Below, in pieces: positions 28,474-37,477 of a stretch of 64,000 nucleotides of DNA (positions are counted from its first letter, which is position 1; each line of letters opens with the position of its first letter). The notes beneath the pieces are model-generated. The model made no database searches. It was not told the DNA's origin and saw only the letters and a program-made list of their open reading frames with translations. The stretch is from NCBI RefSeq assembly GCF_900101625.1, contig NZ_FMYZ01000007.1, positions 186,001-250,000 of the forward strand, given 5' to 3'. This stretch comes from Cupriavidus sp. YR651. Its GTDB lineage: Bacteria; Pseudomonadota; Gammaproteobacteria; Burkholderiales; Burkholderiaceae. The position numbers and the translations under genes are program-made.

Positions 28474-28607
28474 GCGCGGGGCCCGGGGGTCCGCCACAAC
28501 GGGCGGACATTTGCATACAGCCAGTGGCCCACCACCCACACCCGGCGACCGCCAGCAACCACCGGCAACCACCGGCGATGGCAGCGGCCACGTCTGTCTG
28601 TTGCCGG

Positions 28608-29612
28608 TTACCAGGTCAGTACGATCTTGCCGATATGCTCGCTCGACTCCATCAGGCGATGAGCGTCCGCAGCCTGAGCGGCCGGAAACACCTGATGAAT
28701 CACAGGCTTGATCTTGCCGGCGGCCAGCAGCGGCCAGACGTTCTTGTACAGCGCCTGCGCAATGGCACCCTTGAACGATGCCGGACGCGGCCGCAGCGTG
28801 GAGCCAGTGATCGTGATGCGACGGCGCAGGACGTCGCCGAGCGGGATCTCCGCCTTGGCGCCACCCAGCAACGCGATGATGACGATGCGGCCGTCATCGG
28901 CAATGCACGACAGCTCACGCGCCAGATAGGAACCCGCCACCATGTCGAGGATCACGTCCACGCCACGCCCTTCGGTCAGCGCCTTGACCTCGGCCGCGAA
29001 ATCCTGGGTCTTGTAGTTGATGGCGCGATCGGCGCCGAGCGACTCGCAGGCCTTGCATTTTTCATCGCTGCCCGCGGTCACAAAGACCTTGAAGCCCATC
29101 GCCTTGGCGATCTGGATCGCGGTCGTACCGATGCCGCTCGAGCCCCCCTGGATCAGAAGCGTCTCATCGGCGCCGCGAGGGCCCTTGCCGAGCTGACCAC
29201 GGTCGAACACATTGCTCCACACCGTAAAGAAAGTTTCAGGCAATGCCGCAGCCTCGATATCGGTCAGTCCGGCCGGCACTGGCAGGCACTGCGCCACAGG
29301 CGCGGTGCACAGTTCCGCGTAGCCGCCGCCTTGCACGAGCGCACAGACACGGTCGCCCACCTTGAGGCCGAAACGGTTGTCCGCATGCAACAAGTCACCG
29401 CCGACCACCACGCCAGCCACTTCCAGACCCGGCAGATCGGACGCGCCCGGCGGCACGGGATAGTTGCCGGTGCGCTGGAACACATCAGGACGATTCACGC
29501 CGGCAGCCGCCACGCGAATCAGGATCTCGCCCGCCTTCGCCTCGGGGTCCGGGCGCTGCGTTTCCCGCAGGACTTCCGGCGCGCCGTATTCGCGGATCTC
29601 GATGGCTTTCAT
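28608..29612 (-). CDS. NAD(P)H:quinone oxidoreductase, MDR family
   Basis: This 334-residue protein is a zinc-independent medium-chain dehydrogenase of the quinone oxidoreductase (PIG3-like) type. The N-terminal GroES-like part ([15 protein letters not shown]) is followed by a Rossmann domain with [20 protein letters not shown] (about residues 150-169). The zinc-binding cysteines of alcohol dehydrogenases are missing. It likely reduces quinones with NADPH in the cytosol. It stands between pnp and tpiA, with the pnp terminator in front. Confidence 0.9.
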   Translation of the reverse strand: MKAIEIREYGAPEVLRETQRPDPEAKAGEILIRVAAAGVNRPDVFQRTGNYPVPPGASDLPGLEVAGVVVGGDLLHADNRFGLKVGDRVCALVQGGGYAELCTAPVAQCLPVPAGLTDIEAAALPETFFTVWSNVFDRGQLGKGPRGADETLLIQGGSSGIGTTAIQIAKAMGFKVFVTAGSDEKCKACESLGADRAINYKTQDFAAEVKALTEGRGVDVILDMVAGSYLARELSCIADDGRIVIIALLGGAKAEIPLGDVLRRRITITGSTLRPRPASFKGAIAQALYKNVWPLLAAGKIKPVIHQVFPAAQAADAHRLMESSEHIGKIVLTW

Positions 29613-29690
29613 GATGACTCCTCATTAATGTCGTGCATTGCCCGGCGTGCGACACGCGCCGCACGCGATGGAATGTCCGGCAGTGTAAAC

Positions 29691-29724
29691 AAAAAAGCGG
29701 CTGGACATCGCCAGCCGCTTTTTG
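29691..29724 (-). terminator. Intrinsic terminator behind pnp
   Basis: A 13-bp stem (29711-29723 with 29692-29704, loop of six) is flanked by T- and A-runs. On the minus strand TTTTTTGTTT follows. It lies about 48 bases behind the pnp stop codon, with a smaller 7-bp hairpin (29744-29750 with 29755-29761) between. Confidence 0.88.
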
Positions 29725-29771
29725 TACTGCGGTACTACCAGATGCACGCCTCGCGGCGTGCAACGTTCAGC

Positions 29772-31943
29772 TTATTGCTGGTCCGTCGAGGTCGGTGCCG
29801 CCGGGGCTGCCGGGGCGTCGGCGTGGACGATCGGGCTGATGCTGCCACCCTCTTCGGCCAGCGCTGCCTTCAGCGACAGACGCAGACGACCCTTCTCATC
29901 GGCCTGGATCAGCTTCACGCGCACGTGCTGGCCTTCCTTCAGCCAGTCCTTGATGTCTTTGACGCGTTCATTGACGATCTCGGAAATATGCAGCAGGCCA
30001 TCCTTGCCCGGCAGGATGTTCACGATGGCGCCGAAGTCCAGCAGCTTCAGCACGGTACCGTTGTAGATCTTGCCCACTTCGGCTTCCGCGGTGATGCCCT
30101 CGATGCGGCGCTTGGCTTCGGCCATGCCATCCGTGGAGGTCGACGCGATCGTGATCGTGCCGTCTTCCTGGATGTCGATGGTCGTGCCGGTTTCCTTGGT
30201 CAGCGCCTGGATGGTCGAACCGCCCTTGCCGATGACTTCGCGGATCTTGTCCGGATGAATCTTCATCGTGATCATGCGCGGTGCGTGTGCCGACAGTTCG
30301 GTACGCGCGTGGCCCATCGCTTCCTGCATCTTGCCCAGGATGTGGATACGGCCTTCGCGGGCTTGCGCCAGCGCAACCTGCATGATTTCCTTGGTGATGC
30401 CCTGGACCTTGATGTCCATTTGCAGCGCGGTGATACCGGAGTCGGTACCCGCCACCTTGAAGTCCATGTCACCCAGGTGATCTTCGTCACCCAGGATGTC
30501 GGTCAGCACGGCAAACTTGTTGCCTTCCAGGATCAGGCCCATGGCCACGCCGGCCACGTGCGCCTTCACCGGAACGCCGGCGTCCATCAGTGCCAGGCAG
30601 CCGCCGCAGACGGAAGCCATCGACGACGAGCCGTTCGATTCGGTGATTTCCGACACCAGACGGATCGTGTACGCAAACTCGTCATCCTTCGGCAGCACCG
30701 GGATCAGCGCGCGCTTGGCCAGACGGCCGTGACCGATTTCACGACGCTTCGGGCTGCCCACGCGGCCCGTTTCGCCGGTCGCGAACGGAGGCATGTTGTA
30801 GTGAAGCATGAAGCGGTCGCGGTATTCGCCGGCCAGTGCGTCGATGATCTGCTCGTCGCTCTTGGTGCCGAGCGTGGCCACCACCAGCGCCTGGGTCTCA
30901 CCACGCGTGAACAGCGCCGAGCCGTGGGCGCGCGGCAGCACCGACGAACGGATCTCGATCGGGCGCACCGTGCGCGTGTCGCGGCCATCGATACGCGGCT
31001 CGCCCGCCAGGACCTGGCCACGCACGATCTTCGCTTCCAGGTCGAACATGATGTTGCCGACTTCCACCTTGTCGGCTTCGACACCAGCCGCTGCCAAAGC
31101 AGCCATCACGTTGGCGGACACGTCCTTCAGCTTCTGGCTGCGAGCCGACTTCTGGCGCAGCTGATAGGCTTCCTGCAGCAGGGGCAGCGCAACTTCGGTG
31201 ACCTTGGCGATCAGCGATTCGTTCTTGGCGGCCGGAGCCCAGTCCCACTCCGGCTTGCCGCCGTCGCGCACCAGGTCGTGGATCGCGTTGATGGCGATCT
31301 GCATCTGCTCATGGCCGTAGACGACAGCGCCCAGCATCACGTCTTCCGACAGCTGGTTGGCTTCCGATTCCACCATCAGCACGGCACGCTCGGTGCCGGC
31401 GACCACGAGGTCCAGGTCCGAGGTGGCGATCTGCGAGCGGGTCGGGTTCAGCAGGTACTGACCATCCTTGTAGCCAACTCGCGCGGCGCCCACCGGGCCG
31501 CTGAACGGAATACCCGACACGGCCAGCGCGGCGGATGCGCCGATCAGCGCGGGAATGTCGGCAGGAACTTCCGGATTGATCGACAGCACGTGCACCACCA
31601 CCTGGACTTCGTTGTAGAAGCCTTCCGGGAAGAGCGGACGCAGCGGACGGTCGATCAGGCGCGAGGTCAGCGTCTCGTTTTCCGACGGACGGCCTTCACG
31701 CTTGAAGAAGCCACCGGGGATCTTGCCGGCAGCGTAGGTTTTTTCGATGTAGTCGACGGTCAGCGGGAAGAAATCCTGGCCCGGCTTCGGGTTCTTGGCA
31801 GCCACCACGGTGGCCAGCACCACGGTGTCTTCCACGTCGACGATCACAGCACCACCCGCCTGGCGGGCGACTTCGCCGGTTTCCATGCGGACCGTGTGCT
31901 GGCCCCATTGGAATTCCTTGACGATCTTATTGAACATGGTCAT
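29772..31943 (-). CDS. pnp: Polyribonucleotide nucleotidyltransferase
   Basis: PNPase (723 residues, E. coli 711) degrades RNA from the 3' end by phosphorolysis and is part of the degradosome. Two RNase PH domains come first ([21 protein letters not shown] is in the first). A KH domain follows with [18 protein letters not shown] (about residues 565-582), and an S1 domain ends near residue 700 ([15 protein letters not shown]). The start at 31943 has AAGGA 6 bases upstream; a second ATG lies two codons on. The gene follows rpsO, the usual rpsO-pnp order. Confidence 0.96.
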   Translation of the reverse strand: MTMFNKIVKEFQWGQHTVRMETGEVARQAGGAVIVDVEDTVVLATVVAAKNPKPGQDFFPLTVDYIEKTYAAGKIPGGFFKREGRPSENETLTSRLIDRPLRPLFPEGFYNEVQVVVHVLSINPEVPADIPALIGASAALAVSGIPFSGPVGAARVGYKDGQYLLNPTRSQIATSDLDLVVAGTERAVLMVESEANQLSEDVMLGAVVYGHEQMQIAINAIHDLVRDGGKPEWDWAPAAKNESLIAKVTEVALPLLQEAYQLRQKSARSQKLKDVSANVMAALAAAGVEADKVEVGNIMFDLEAKIVRGQVLAGEPRIDGRDTRTVRPIEIRSSVLPRAHGSALFTRGETQALVVATLGTKSDEQIIDALAGEYRDRFMLHYNMPPFATGETGRVGSPKRREIGHGRLAKRALIPVLPKDDEFAYTIRLVSEITESNGSSSMASVCGGCLALMDAGVPVKAHVAGVAMGLILEGNKFAVLTDILGDEDHLGDMDFKVAGTDSGITALQMDIKVQGITKEIMQVALAQAREGRIHILGKMQEAMGHARTELSAHAPRMITMKIHPDKIREVIGKGGSTIQALTKETGTTIDIQEDGTITIASTSTDGMAEAKRRIEGITAEAEVGKIYNGTVLKLLDFGAIVNILPGKDGLLHISEIVNERVKDIKDWLKEGQHVRVKLIQADEKGRLRLSLKAALAEEGGSISPIVHADAPAAPAAPTSTDQQ

Positions 31944-32284
31944 GAGCGTTCCTTGATTCATGCATGCAGGCCGCATACACATGCGGCCTTGCCACGCCTG
32001 CGCTCGCAGCGGCAGGCGAACTGCCGGATTTGTCCCGGTCCGCAGTCTCAGGGAAGTGCTATGCCATTCCATCGCGCCACCGTCAGAGTAACGATGCAGC
32101 ACGCGATGGAATGACACAAAACCCCGGTTCCTTGGCCGGCTCCGGTGTCACAGAGCGATAAAGAGCGAGGTAAATTACTCCGTTACACGTCGTGGCGCAA
32201 CGGGCGTCAGGGCGGAGTCGCCCGGACAGCATAGTGAAGCAAACATCACAACCAACAATGATCCGGCGCGGGAAACATCGGACC
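31944..32284. other. Gene-free region between rpsO and pnp
   Basis: After the rpsO terminator about 340 bases lead to pnp. The stretch 32080-32240 is more AT-rich and probably holds the pnp promoter and a long 5' leader. In enterobacteria the pnp leader folds into an RNase III hairpin for autoregulation; I could not find an equally long stem here by eye. Confidence 0.4.
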
Positions 32285-32326
32285 AGAAAAGCAAAATGCC
32301 TGCCTCAGCAATGCTGACGCAGGCAT
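32285..32326 (-). terminator. Intrinsic terminator behind rpsO
   Basis: On the minus strand an 8-bp outer stem (32319-32326 with 32296-32303) continues after one mismatch into an inner stem. TTTTGCTTTTCT follows. The hairpin lies 64 bases behind the rpsO stop codon. It would separate most rpsO transcripts from pnp. Confidence 0.75.
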
Positions 32327-32390
32327 CGTGGCCTCACGGGAAATCGCGCAGAAACAGCTTGTGCAGGATTCGTGCTGCCATCCGCAGACC

Positions 32391-32660
32391 TTACTTGCGC
32401 AGGCCCAGCTTTTCGATCAGGGCGCGGTAACGGTCAGCGTCGCTGGCCTTGAGGTAGTCCAGCAGGCGACGACGACGGCTCACCATGCGCAGCAGACCGC
32501 GGCGGCTGTGGTGATCCTTCATGTTGGCCTTGAAGTGCGGGGTCAGTTCGTTGATGCGGGTGGTCAGCAGAGCGACCTGGACTTCGGGGCTACCCGTGTC
32601 ATTGGTGCCGCGGGCGAACTGCTTGATAACTTCCGACTTGTTGATATCGGCAACTGCCAT
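32391..32660 (-). CDS. rpsO: 30S ribosomal protein S15
   Basis: S15 (89 residues, the usual length) binds the central domain of 16S rRNA early in 30S assembly. The family blocks [19 protein letters not shown] and [20 protein letters not shown] are intact. It is followed by a terminator and pnp. Confidence 0.98.
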   Translation of the reverse strand: MAVADINKSEVIKQFARGTNDTGSPEVQVALLTTRINELTPHFKANMKDHHSRRGLLRMVSRRRRLLDYLKASDADRYRALIEKLGLRK

Positions 32661-32775
32661 GATGATTTCCTTTCACTTGCGAACGCTGCAGCACGGGATG
32701 CGCCACCTGCGTCGTGCCTGTATGGATAAGGCATCCGCCGCCCCGGCCCGAGTGGTCCATGGACGACAGCCGCGC

Positions 32776-32804
32776 ATTATAGCCGAAATCGCCCCCGCGG
32801 CGAA
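32776..32804 (-). promoter_or_regulatory. Sigma-70 promoter of rpsO
   Basis: The minus strand has a perfect TATAAT (32781-32776) and TTCGCC (32804-32799) with a 17-base spacer. The expected start lies about 110 bases before the rpsO ATG, leaving a leader in which S15 could repress its own translation, as known in other bacteria. Confidence 0.65.
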
Positions 32805-32839
32805 CCCTGCCCGGCCGCGACGGACGGATTTCCACCGGA

Positions 32840-34132
32840 TCAGCTCTGCGGGCGCTCCATCCGGCACGTGGTGGGCAGCGTGGTCTGCGCAGCCTTGAGT
32901 TTCCTGACCGTGCGGAAGCCGTAGCCGGAGCCTTCGTTGTCGAAACGGACGTCCCCGCCCTGCTTCGCCATCACCGACACATAGAGCGGCTGCAGGACCT
33001 GATGGTCCTCCGCGCGCACGGTGGCCTCGTGGAAGGCATTGGTGTAGCGCATGTTCTCCAGCGCCTGCGCCACCTTGACGGCGTCGGCGGATCCGGCCTG
33101 CTCGATCGCACGCACCAGCATCTCCACCATCATCTGCATGCGCAGGTGGACGTAGTCATCCCGCGGCTCGGGGTACCGGGCACGGAACGACTGGTAGAAC
33201 GCATCCGAGGCAGCGCCTCCCACATTCGGATGCCATTCGGCCACGGCCAGCACACGGCCCACGCCGGCATCGCCCATGGCTGCAGGCGCGCCCAGGCCAT
33301 TGCCATAGAACGTATAGAAGCGCGCATTGAGCCCGCCTTCGCGTGCGGCCTTGACCATCAGCGTCAGGTCATTGCCCCAGTTGCCGGTAATTACCGCATC
33401 GGCACCGCTTGCCTTGATCTTGGCAATGTACGGCGCGAAATCCTTGATCTTGCCGACTGGATGAAACTCATCGCCCACGATCTGGATATCCGGCCGCTTG
33501 GCAGCCAGCATTTCACGCGCGGTTTTCGATACCTGATGGCCAAAGCTGTAGTCTTGGTCGATCAGGTAGATCTTGCGCACGGCATGTTCGCCACGGATGG
33601 CCTCTGTCAGGGCCTGCATGCGCATGTCCGAGCTGGCATCGAAGCGGAAATGCCAGAAGCTGCAGTTCTCGTTGGTCAGCGCCGGATCAACGGCCGAGTA
33701 ATTCAGGAACAGTACGCGCGCATCGGGCTGGCGCACATTGTTACGGTTGATGGCCGCCACAAGCGCACCGGCGACCGCGGAGCTGTTGCCCTGCAACACA
33801 AACGGAATACGCTTGTCGATCAGGCTGCGGAACTGGATCAGACTTTCGTCGACGTTGCCCTTGCTGTCGAAAGTCACCAGTTCCAGCGGACGCTGGCCAT
33901 CGAGGGTCTTCACGCCGCCGCGCGCATTGACGCGATCAATCGCGATGCGCAGGTTGCGCACCACTGCCTCGCCCGCATTGGCGAAGGGGCCAGACAGACC
34001 CTCGATCATGCCCAGCCGGATCGGTCCACCGGCGGGGCCCTGTGCCTGGGCGACGGCGGCCATGCCGAGCAGGCCCGCAGCCAGCCATGCCGTCAGCCCG
34101 GCGCGCAGCTCGCGCCTTCCAAATCCAGACAT
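32840..34132 (-). CDS. Branched-chain amino acid-type ABC substrate-binding protein
   Basis: A 430-residue periplasmic binding protein of the Leu/Ile/Val (Peripla_BP_6) family. A signal peptide (residues 1-30, ending AVAQAQ) is followed by IRLGMIEGLSGPFANAGEA. The stretches IDQDYSFGHQVSKTAREM and GNWGNDLTLMVKAAREGG are typical. The start at 34132 was chosen for GGAGGG 5 bases upstream; a frame at 34150 lacks one. No permease or ATPase gene is beside it, so the ligand and partner transporter are unknown. It is divergent from a lipoprotein gene. Confidence 0.9.
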   Translation of the reverse strand: MSGFGRRELRAGLTAWLAAGLLGMAAVAQAQGPAGGPIRLGMIEGLSGPFANAGEAVVRNLRIAIDRVNARGGVKTLDGQRPLELVTFDSKGNVDESLIQFRSLIDKRIPFVLQGNSSAVAGALVAAINRNNVRQPDARVLFLNYSAVDPALTNENCSFWHFRFDASSDMRMQALTEAIRGEHAVRKIYLIDQDYSFGHQVSKTAREMLAAKRPDIQIVGDEFHPVGKIKDFAPYIAKIKASGADAVITGNWGNDLTLMVKAAREGGLNARFYTFYGNGLGAPAAMGDAGVGRVLAVAEWHPNVGGAASDAFYQSFRARYPEPRDDYVHLRMQMMVEMLVRAIEQAGSADAVKVAQALENMRYTNAFHEATVRAEDHQVLQPLYVSVMAKQGGDVRFDNEGSGYGFRTVRKLKAAQTTLPTTCRMERPQS

Positions 34133-34353
34133 CGATCCCTCCCATTCCACTGCCTGCGGCGAAGGGGTGGATGGTAAGGCAGATGGACTGGCGCCGGCAA
34201 TCGATGCGACGCCGTCACCGTTAGCGGCAGATCAACGCAGCTAGCGCAGTGTTGTCGGAAGAAATCCCGGAAAGCTGCGCACAACTCACACCCCGCTGCG
34301 CTGGCCGCTACACTTCGGCTATTCCTACCCAAACCGCTCCATCAGACATCGCC

Positions 34354-34878
34354 ATGACATCCCTACTGCCACGTGTCGGCCGCTGGCTGACTGCCAGCCT
34401 GGCCATCGCCACCCTCGCCGCATGTACCGCGCTGGCGCCGGTCAATACCGGCCTAAAGCTCGTCGGCCAGCCGCAAAGCGTTGTGGAAGCGACATTCGGC
34501 AGACCAACCGACGTCTACCGGCTCGACGACGGCACCACGCGCTGGTTCTACTCCAAGCAACCGATGGGCGAGCAATCCTATGCGGCCGACTTTGACCGGA
34601 ATGGCAACCTGACAAATTTCCGTCAGATGTTGACCACGCTTGAGCTCTACAAGGCCAAGGTCAACGTCTGGACGAAGAAGGACGTGCTCGAACATTTTGG
34701 CGCGCCGCGCGAACCGAACGAGTACTACCCGTTGATGAGGCGCGAGGTCTGGACCTACCGCTTCCTGCATGAGGATCAGTGGTACTCGATGTTCAACTTC
34801 TACTTTGACGACGGTGGCGTGTTGCGCCAGACGCAGATCACCCCCGATCCACTGCGCGACCGTCCCGATCCGCGCTAA
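34354..34878 (+). CDS. Lipoprotein of the SmpA/OmlA-like fold
   Basis: A 174-residue lipoprotein with lipobox LAAC (Cys24) after a short hydrophobic signal. The mature part contains a repeated short pattern (LVGQPQSVVEATFGRPTDVY, then VLEHFGAPREPNEYYP), in which a helix is followed by GxP; this looks like two BamE/SmpA-type units. It probably sits in the outer membrane facing the periplasm. The function is unknown. The start at 34354 gives the signal peptide; upstream frames do not. A terminator follows. Confidence 0.8.
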   Translation: MTSLLPRVGRWLTASLAIATLAACTALAPVNTGLKLVGQPQSVVEATFGRPTDVYRLDDGTTRWFYSKQPMGEQSYAADFDRNGNLTNFRQMLTTLELYKAKVNVWTKKDVLEHFGAPREPNEYYPLMRREVWTYRFLHEDQWYSMFNFYFDDGGVLRQTQITPDPLRDRPDPR

Positions 34879-34898
34879 CCGCACGCCCCAAATGCATT

Positions 34899-34937
34899 CC
34901 GCCCGCCGCCACGGGATACGTGGCTGGCGGGCGGTTT
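34899..34937 (+). terminator. Hairpin terminator behind the lipoprotein gene
   Basis: A very GC-rich stem of 14 bp with one bulge (34899-34912 with 34920-34934, loop of seven) is followed by TTT. It lies 20 bases behind the stop codon. The T-run is short, but the stem is strong. A second GC hairpin (about 34941-34965) may serve leuA on the other strand. Confidence 0.6.
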
Positions 34938-34987
34938 CTGGCGGCCGGGCCTTGTGAGCCCGCCGCCGGCATCGCGCAAATCAGGGA

Positions 34988-36529
34988 TCAGATCTGCGGA
35001 TTGATCTTCTGCACGGCCTTGTCGTGCAGCTTGTTCAGTGCAGCCAGATAAGCCTTGGCCGAAGCGGCCACGATATCCGGATCGGTACCCACACCGTTCA
35101 CGATGCGTCCAGCCTTCGACAGACGCACCGTCACCTCGCCCTGCGCCTGCGTACCGGCGGTGATGGCATTCACCGAGTACAGCACCAGTTCGGCGCCGCT
35201 GCTGACCTTGCCTTCGATGGCATGCAGCGTGGCATCCACCGGGCCATTGCCCTCGCCTTCGCCGGTCAGCTCCTGGCCGTCCACATTGAACACCACGCGG
35301 GCATGCGGACGCTCGCCGGTTTCCGAGTGCTGCGACAAAGAGATGAACCGGTAGTGCTCGTTCGCGGCGTCGTGCGCCTCATCGGAGACGATGGCCATGA
35401 TGTCTTCGTCGAAGATCTCGGCCTTCTGGTCAGCCAGCTCCTTGAAGCGGCCGAACGCGGCGTTGACTTCGCTCTCGCTCTCCAGTTCGATCCCCAGCTC
35501 CTGCAGGCGCTGCTTGAAGGCATTGCGGCCCGAGAGCTTGCCCAGCACGATCTTGTTGGCCGACCAGCCCACGTCCTCCGCGCGCATGATCTCGTAGGTA
35601 TCGCGGGCCTTGAGCACGCCATCCTGGTGAATGCCGGACGCATGGGCAAACGCATTGGCGCCGACCACGGCCTTGTTCGGCTGCACCACGAAACCGGTGA
35701 TCTGCGACACCAGCTTCGACGCCGGCACGATCTGTGTCGTGTCGATGCCCACATCCATGTCGAAGTAGTCACGGCGCGTCTTCACGGCCATCACAACTTC
35801 TTCCAGGCTGGTGTTGCCCGCGCGCTCACCCAGACCGTTGATCGTGCATTCGATCTGGCGTGCGCCGCCCAGCTTCACGGCGGCCAGCGAATTGGCCACG
35901 GCCATGCCCAGATCGTTATGGCAGTGGACGGACCAGATGGCCTTGTCCGAGTTGGGAATGCGCTCGCGCACCGTGCGGATCAGATCGGCATAGCCTTCCG
36001 GCACGGCATAGCCAACCGTATCCGGCAAGTTGATCGTGGTGGCGCCCTCGGCGATCACGCCTTCCAGCACACGGCACAGGAAATCCATGTCGGAACGGCT
36101 GCCGTCTTCCGGCGAGAACTCGATGTCATCCGTGAACTGGCGGGCAAAGCGCACGGCCAGGCGGGCCTGTTCGTACACCTGGTCCGGCGTCATGCGCAGC
36201 TTCTTTTCCATGTGCAGCGCCGATGTGGCGATGAACGTGTGGATGCGGAACGAGTTGGCCGGCTTGAGCGCCTCGGCGGCACGTGCGATGTCCTTGTCGT
36301 TGGCGCGGGCCAGCGAGCAGATGGTCGAATCCTTCACCACCTGGGCGATCGAGCGGATGGCCTCGAAATCGCCATTGGAGCTGGCGGCAAAGCCGGCCTC
36401 GATCACATCGACCTTCAGGCGTTCCAGCTGGCGCGCGATGCGGATCTTTTCCTCGCGGGTCATGGACGCGCCGGGCGATTGTTCGCCGTCACGCAAGGTG
36501 GTGTCGAAAATGATGAGTTTGTCAGACAT
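34988..36529 (-). CDS. leuA: 2-isopropylmalate synthase
   Basis: LeuA (513 residues) condenses acetyl-CoA with 2-oxoisovalerate in the first committed step of leucine synthesis. The catalytic barrel has [18 protein letters not shown] near the N-terminus and the metal ligands in [16 protein letters not shown]. The C-terminal regulatory domain for leucine feedback is present (from about residue 390). The start at 36529 agrees with the family, with GGAG 8 bases upstream. It is preceded by its own promoter, a leucine-rich leader ORF and attenuator-type hairpins. Confidence 0.96.
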   Translation of the reverse strand: MSDKLIIFDTTLRDGEQSPGASMTREEKIRIARQLERLKVDVIEAGFAASSNGDFEAIRSIAQVVKDSTICSLARANDKDIARAAEALKPANSFRIHTFIATSALHMEKKLRMTPDQVYEQARLAVRFARQFTDDIEFSPEDGSRSDMDFLCRVLEGVIAEGATTINLPDTVGYAVPEGYADLIRTVRERIPNSDKAIWSVHCHNDLGMAVANSLAAVKLGGARQIECTINGLGERAGNTSLEEVVMAVKTRRDYFDMDVGIDTTQIVPASKLVSQITGFVVQPNKAVVGANAFAHASGIHQDGVLKARDTYEIMRAEDVGWSANKIVLGKLSGRNAFKQRLQELGIELESESEVNAAFGRFKELADQKAEIFDEDIMAIVSDEAHDAANEHYRFISLSQHSETGERPHARVVFNVDGQELTGEGEGNGPVDATLHAIEGKVSSGAELVLYSVNAITAGTQAQGEVTVRLSKAGRIVNGVGTDPDIVAASAKAYLAALNKLHDKAVQKINPQI

Positions 36530-36635
36530 TTGTGGAGCTCCTGGCTGTGCCTTGTAATGTGCAGTGCTGTCCCGTCCGTCCTGCCGCCGGGGCTTGCCGT
36601 TTGATCCTGGGGATCTTCCGGCGAGGCGAATGCAA

Positions 36636-36671
36636 AACGCCCCGGCGTGCATGGATGCAGGCCGGGGCGTT
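36636..36671 (-). terminator. Attenuator terminator in the leuA leader
   Basis: On the minus strand an 11-bp GC stem (36661-36671 with 36636-36646) with an inner 5-bp stem is followed by TTTTGCATTC. It lies between the leader ORF and leuA, 107 bases before the leuA start. In this place a terminator makes sense only if read-through is regulated. Confidence 0.8.
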
Positions 36672-36691
36672 GGAAAATTCCTCTTGATTCC

Positions 36692-36718
36692 GCGCTAAGG
36701 CGATATCGTCCTCAGCGC
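36692..36718 (-). promoter_or_regulatory. Pause or anti-antiterminator hairpin at the leader stop codon
   Basis: GCGCTGAGG (36718-36710) pairs with CCTTAGCGC (36700-36692) over nine positions, one being G-U. The stop codon of the leader ORF is inside the first arm. A ribosome finishing the leader would block this stem, while one stalled at the leucine codons would leave it free. Confidence 0.6.
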
Positions 36719-36792
36719 ACGCGCGTCCCGACCTGATGGCCTAGTAGGCCACCTAGGGTGGTGCGGGCGATTAGGGACTGGCGCGAAATCAT
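36712..36792 (-). CDS. leuA leader peptide with rare leucine codons
   Basis: A 26-residue ORF (MISRQSLIARTTLGGLLGHQ, then VGTRVR). All four leucine codons are CTA, a codon that is rare in such a GC-rich genome, and two are adjacent. It lies between a good promoter and a terminator hairpin in front of leuA. This is the classical arrangement of a leucine attenuator: stalling at CTA when charged tRNA-Leu is short would favour read-through. Only 7 bases separate the -10 element from the ATG, so the mRNA may start at or next to it (leaderless), which agrees with the lack of a ribosome site. Confidence 0.8.
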   Translation of the reverse strand: MISRQSLIARTTLGGLLGHQVGTRVR

Positions 36793-36799
36793 GTTGGCG

Positions 36800-36828
36800 A
36801 CTATATCCGGTTTGGCGCGTGCGTGCAA
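36800..36828 (-). promoter_or_regulatory. Sigma-70 promoter of the leuA leader
   Basis: On the minus strand TTGCAC (36828-36823) and TATAGT (36805-36800) are 17 bases apart. The leader ATG at 36792 follows 7 bases after the -10 element. Confidence 0.7.
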
Positions 36829-36897
36829 CACAGGCGCAGGCAAGTCACGCGTCGGCGCTGCCAGCCCCTGTGTTGCCTTAAATGCCTCGCCTCGATC

Positions 36898-37398
36898 TTA
36901 CTTTGGCGGAATCCGCAGCTTCTGCCCCGGATAGATCTTGTCCGGGTGCGTCAGCATCGGCCTGTTCGCCTCGAAGATCTTGTTGTACTCGGCGCCGTTG
37001 CCATAGGCGGCCTGAGAAATCGCCCAAAGTGTGTCGCCCTTCACCACGGTGTGCCATTGCGATTCGATCGATTCCACGTTGACGGACATCTTGTCCTCGA
37101 CCGCTTCCACGCCCTCGACATTGCCACAGCAGAGGATGATCTTTTCTTTCGTCGCCTGGTCCGGTGCCACGCCGAAGACCGTGACCTTGCCTTGCGATCC
37201 ATCCACCTGAACCATCAGTCCCGTCGCATCCAGACCCATCTGCTTCACGTAGGCCTCGATCGCATCGCCCGCGGCGCGATTGGCGGCATCCACCTTCTCG
37301 GCCGATGCGTCGGCGGCAGCGGCCTCCTGCGCGGCCTTGGCCTCGCCCTTGCCGAACAGTTTTTCCCCCGCTTCCTTGATGAAGTCGAACATGCCCAT
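36898..37398 (-). CDS. kbp: BON and LysM domain protein, Kbp (YgaU)-like
   Basis: A 166-residue protein like E. coli Kbp, a cytosolic K+-binding protein. The start MGMFDFIKEAGEKLFG, a BON-like part (about residues 45-105) and a C-terminal LysM domain (WHTVVKGDTLWAISQAAYGN, then FEANRPMLTHPDKIYPGQKL) match that family in order and length. An Ala-rich linker of 20 residues is longer than in E. coli. There is no signal peptide. The ribosome site GGAGG is good. It lies behind the pssA terminator and before leuA. Confidence 0.9.
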   Translation of the reverse strand: MGMFDFIKEAGEKLFGKGEAKAAQEAAAADASAEKVDAANRAAGDAIEAYVKQMGLDATGLMVQVDGSQGKVTVFGVAPDQATKEKIILCCGNVEGVEAVEDKMSVNVESIESQWHTVVKGDTLWAISQAAYGNGAEYNKIFEANRPMLTHPDKIYPGQKLRIPPK

Positions 37399-37433
37399 GA
37401 CATCCTCCTGACGGTAAGTGGAACGTACTGCTA

Positions 37434-37464
37434 GAAAAAACAAAGGGCGCCACGGAGCGCCCTT
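37434..37464 (-). terminator. Intrinsic terminator behind pssA
   Basis: An 8-bp stem (37457-37464 with 37443-37450, loop of six) is followed on the minus strand by TTTGTTTTTTCT. It lies 14 bases behind the pssA stop codon and ends the psd-pssA transcript before kbp. Confidence 0.87.
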
Positions 37465-37477
37465 CTGCCATGCAAGA

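Noticed and set aside
28540..28590. Short direct repeat (gcaaccaccg twice) behind the quinone oxidoreductase gene
   Set aside because: Only two 10-base copies in biased sequence, which is too little to call a repeat element.
28524..32114. Long plus-strand open frame opposite the quinone oxidoreductase and pnp
   Set aside because: Antisense shadow; pnp and the oxidoreductase are certain on the other strand.
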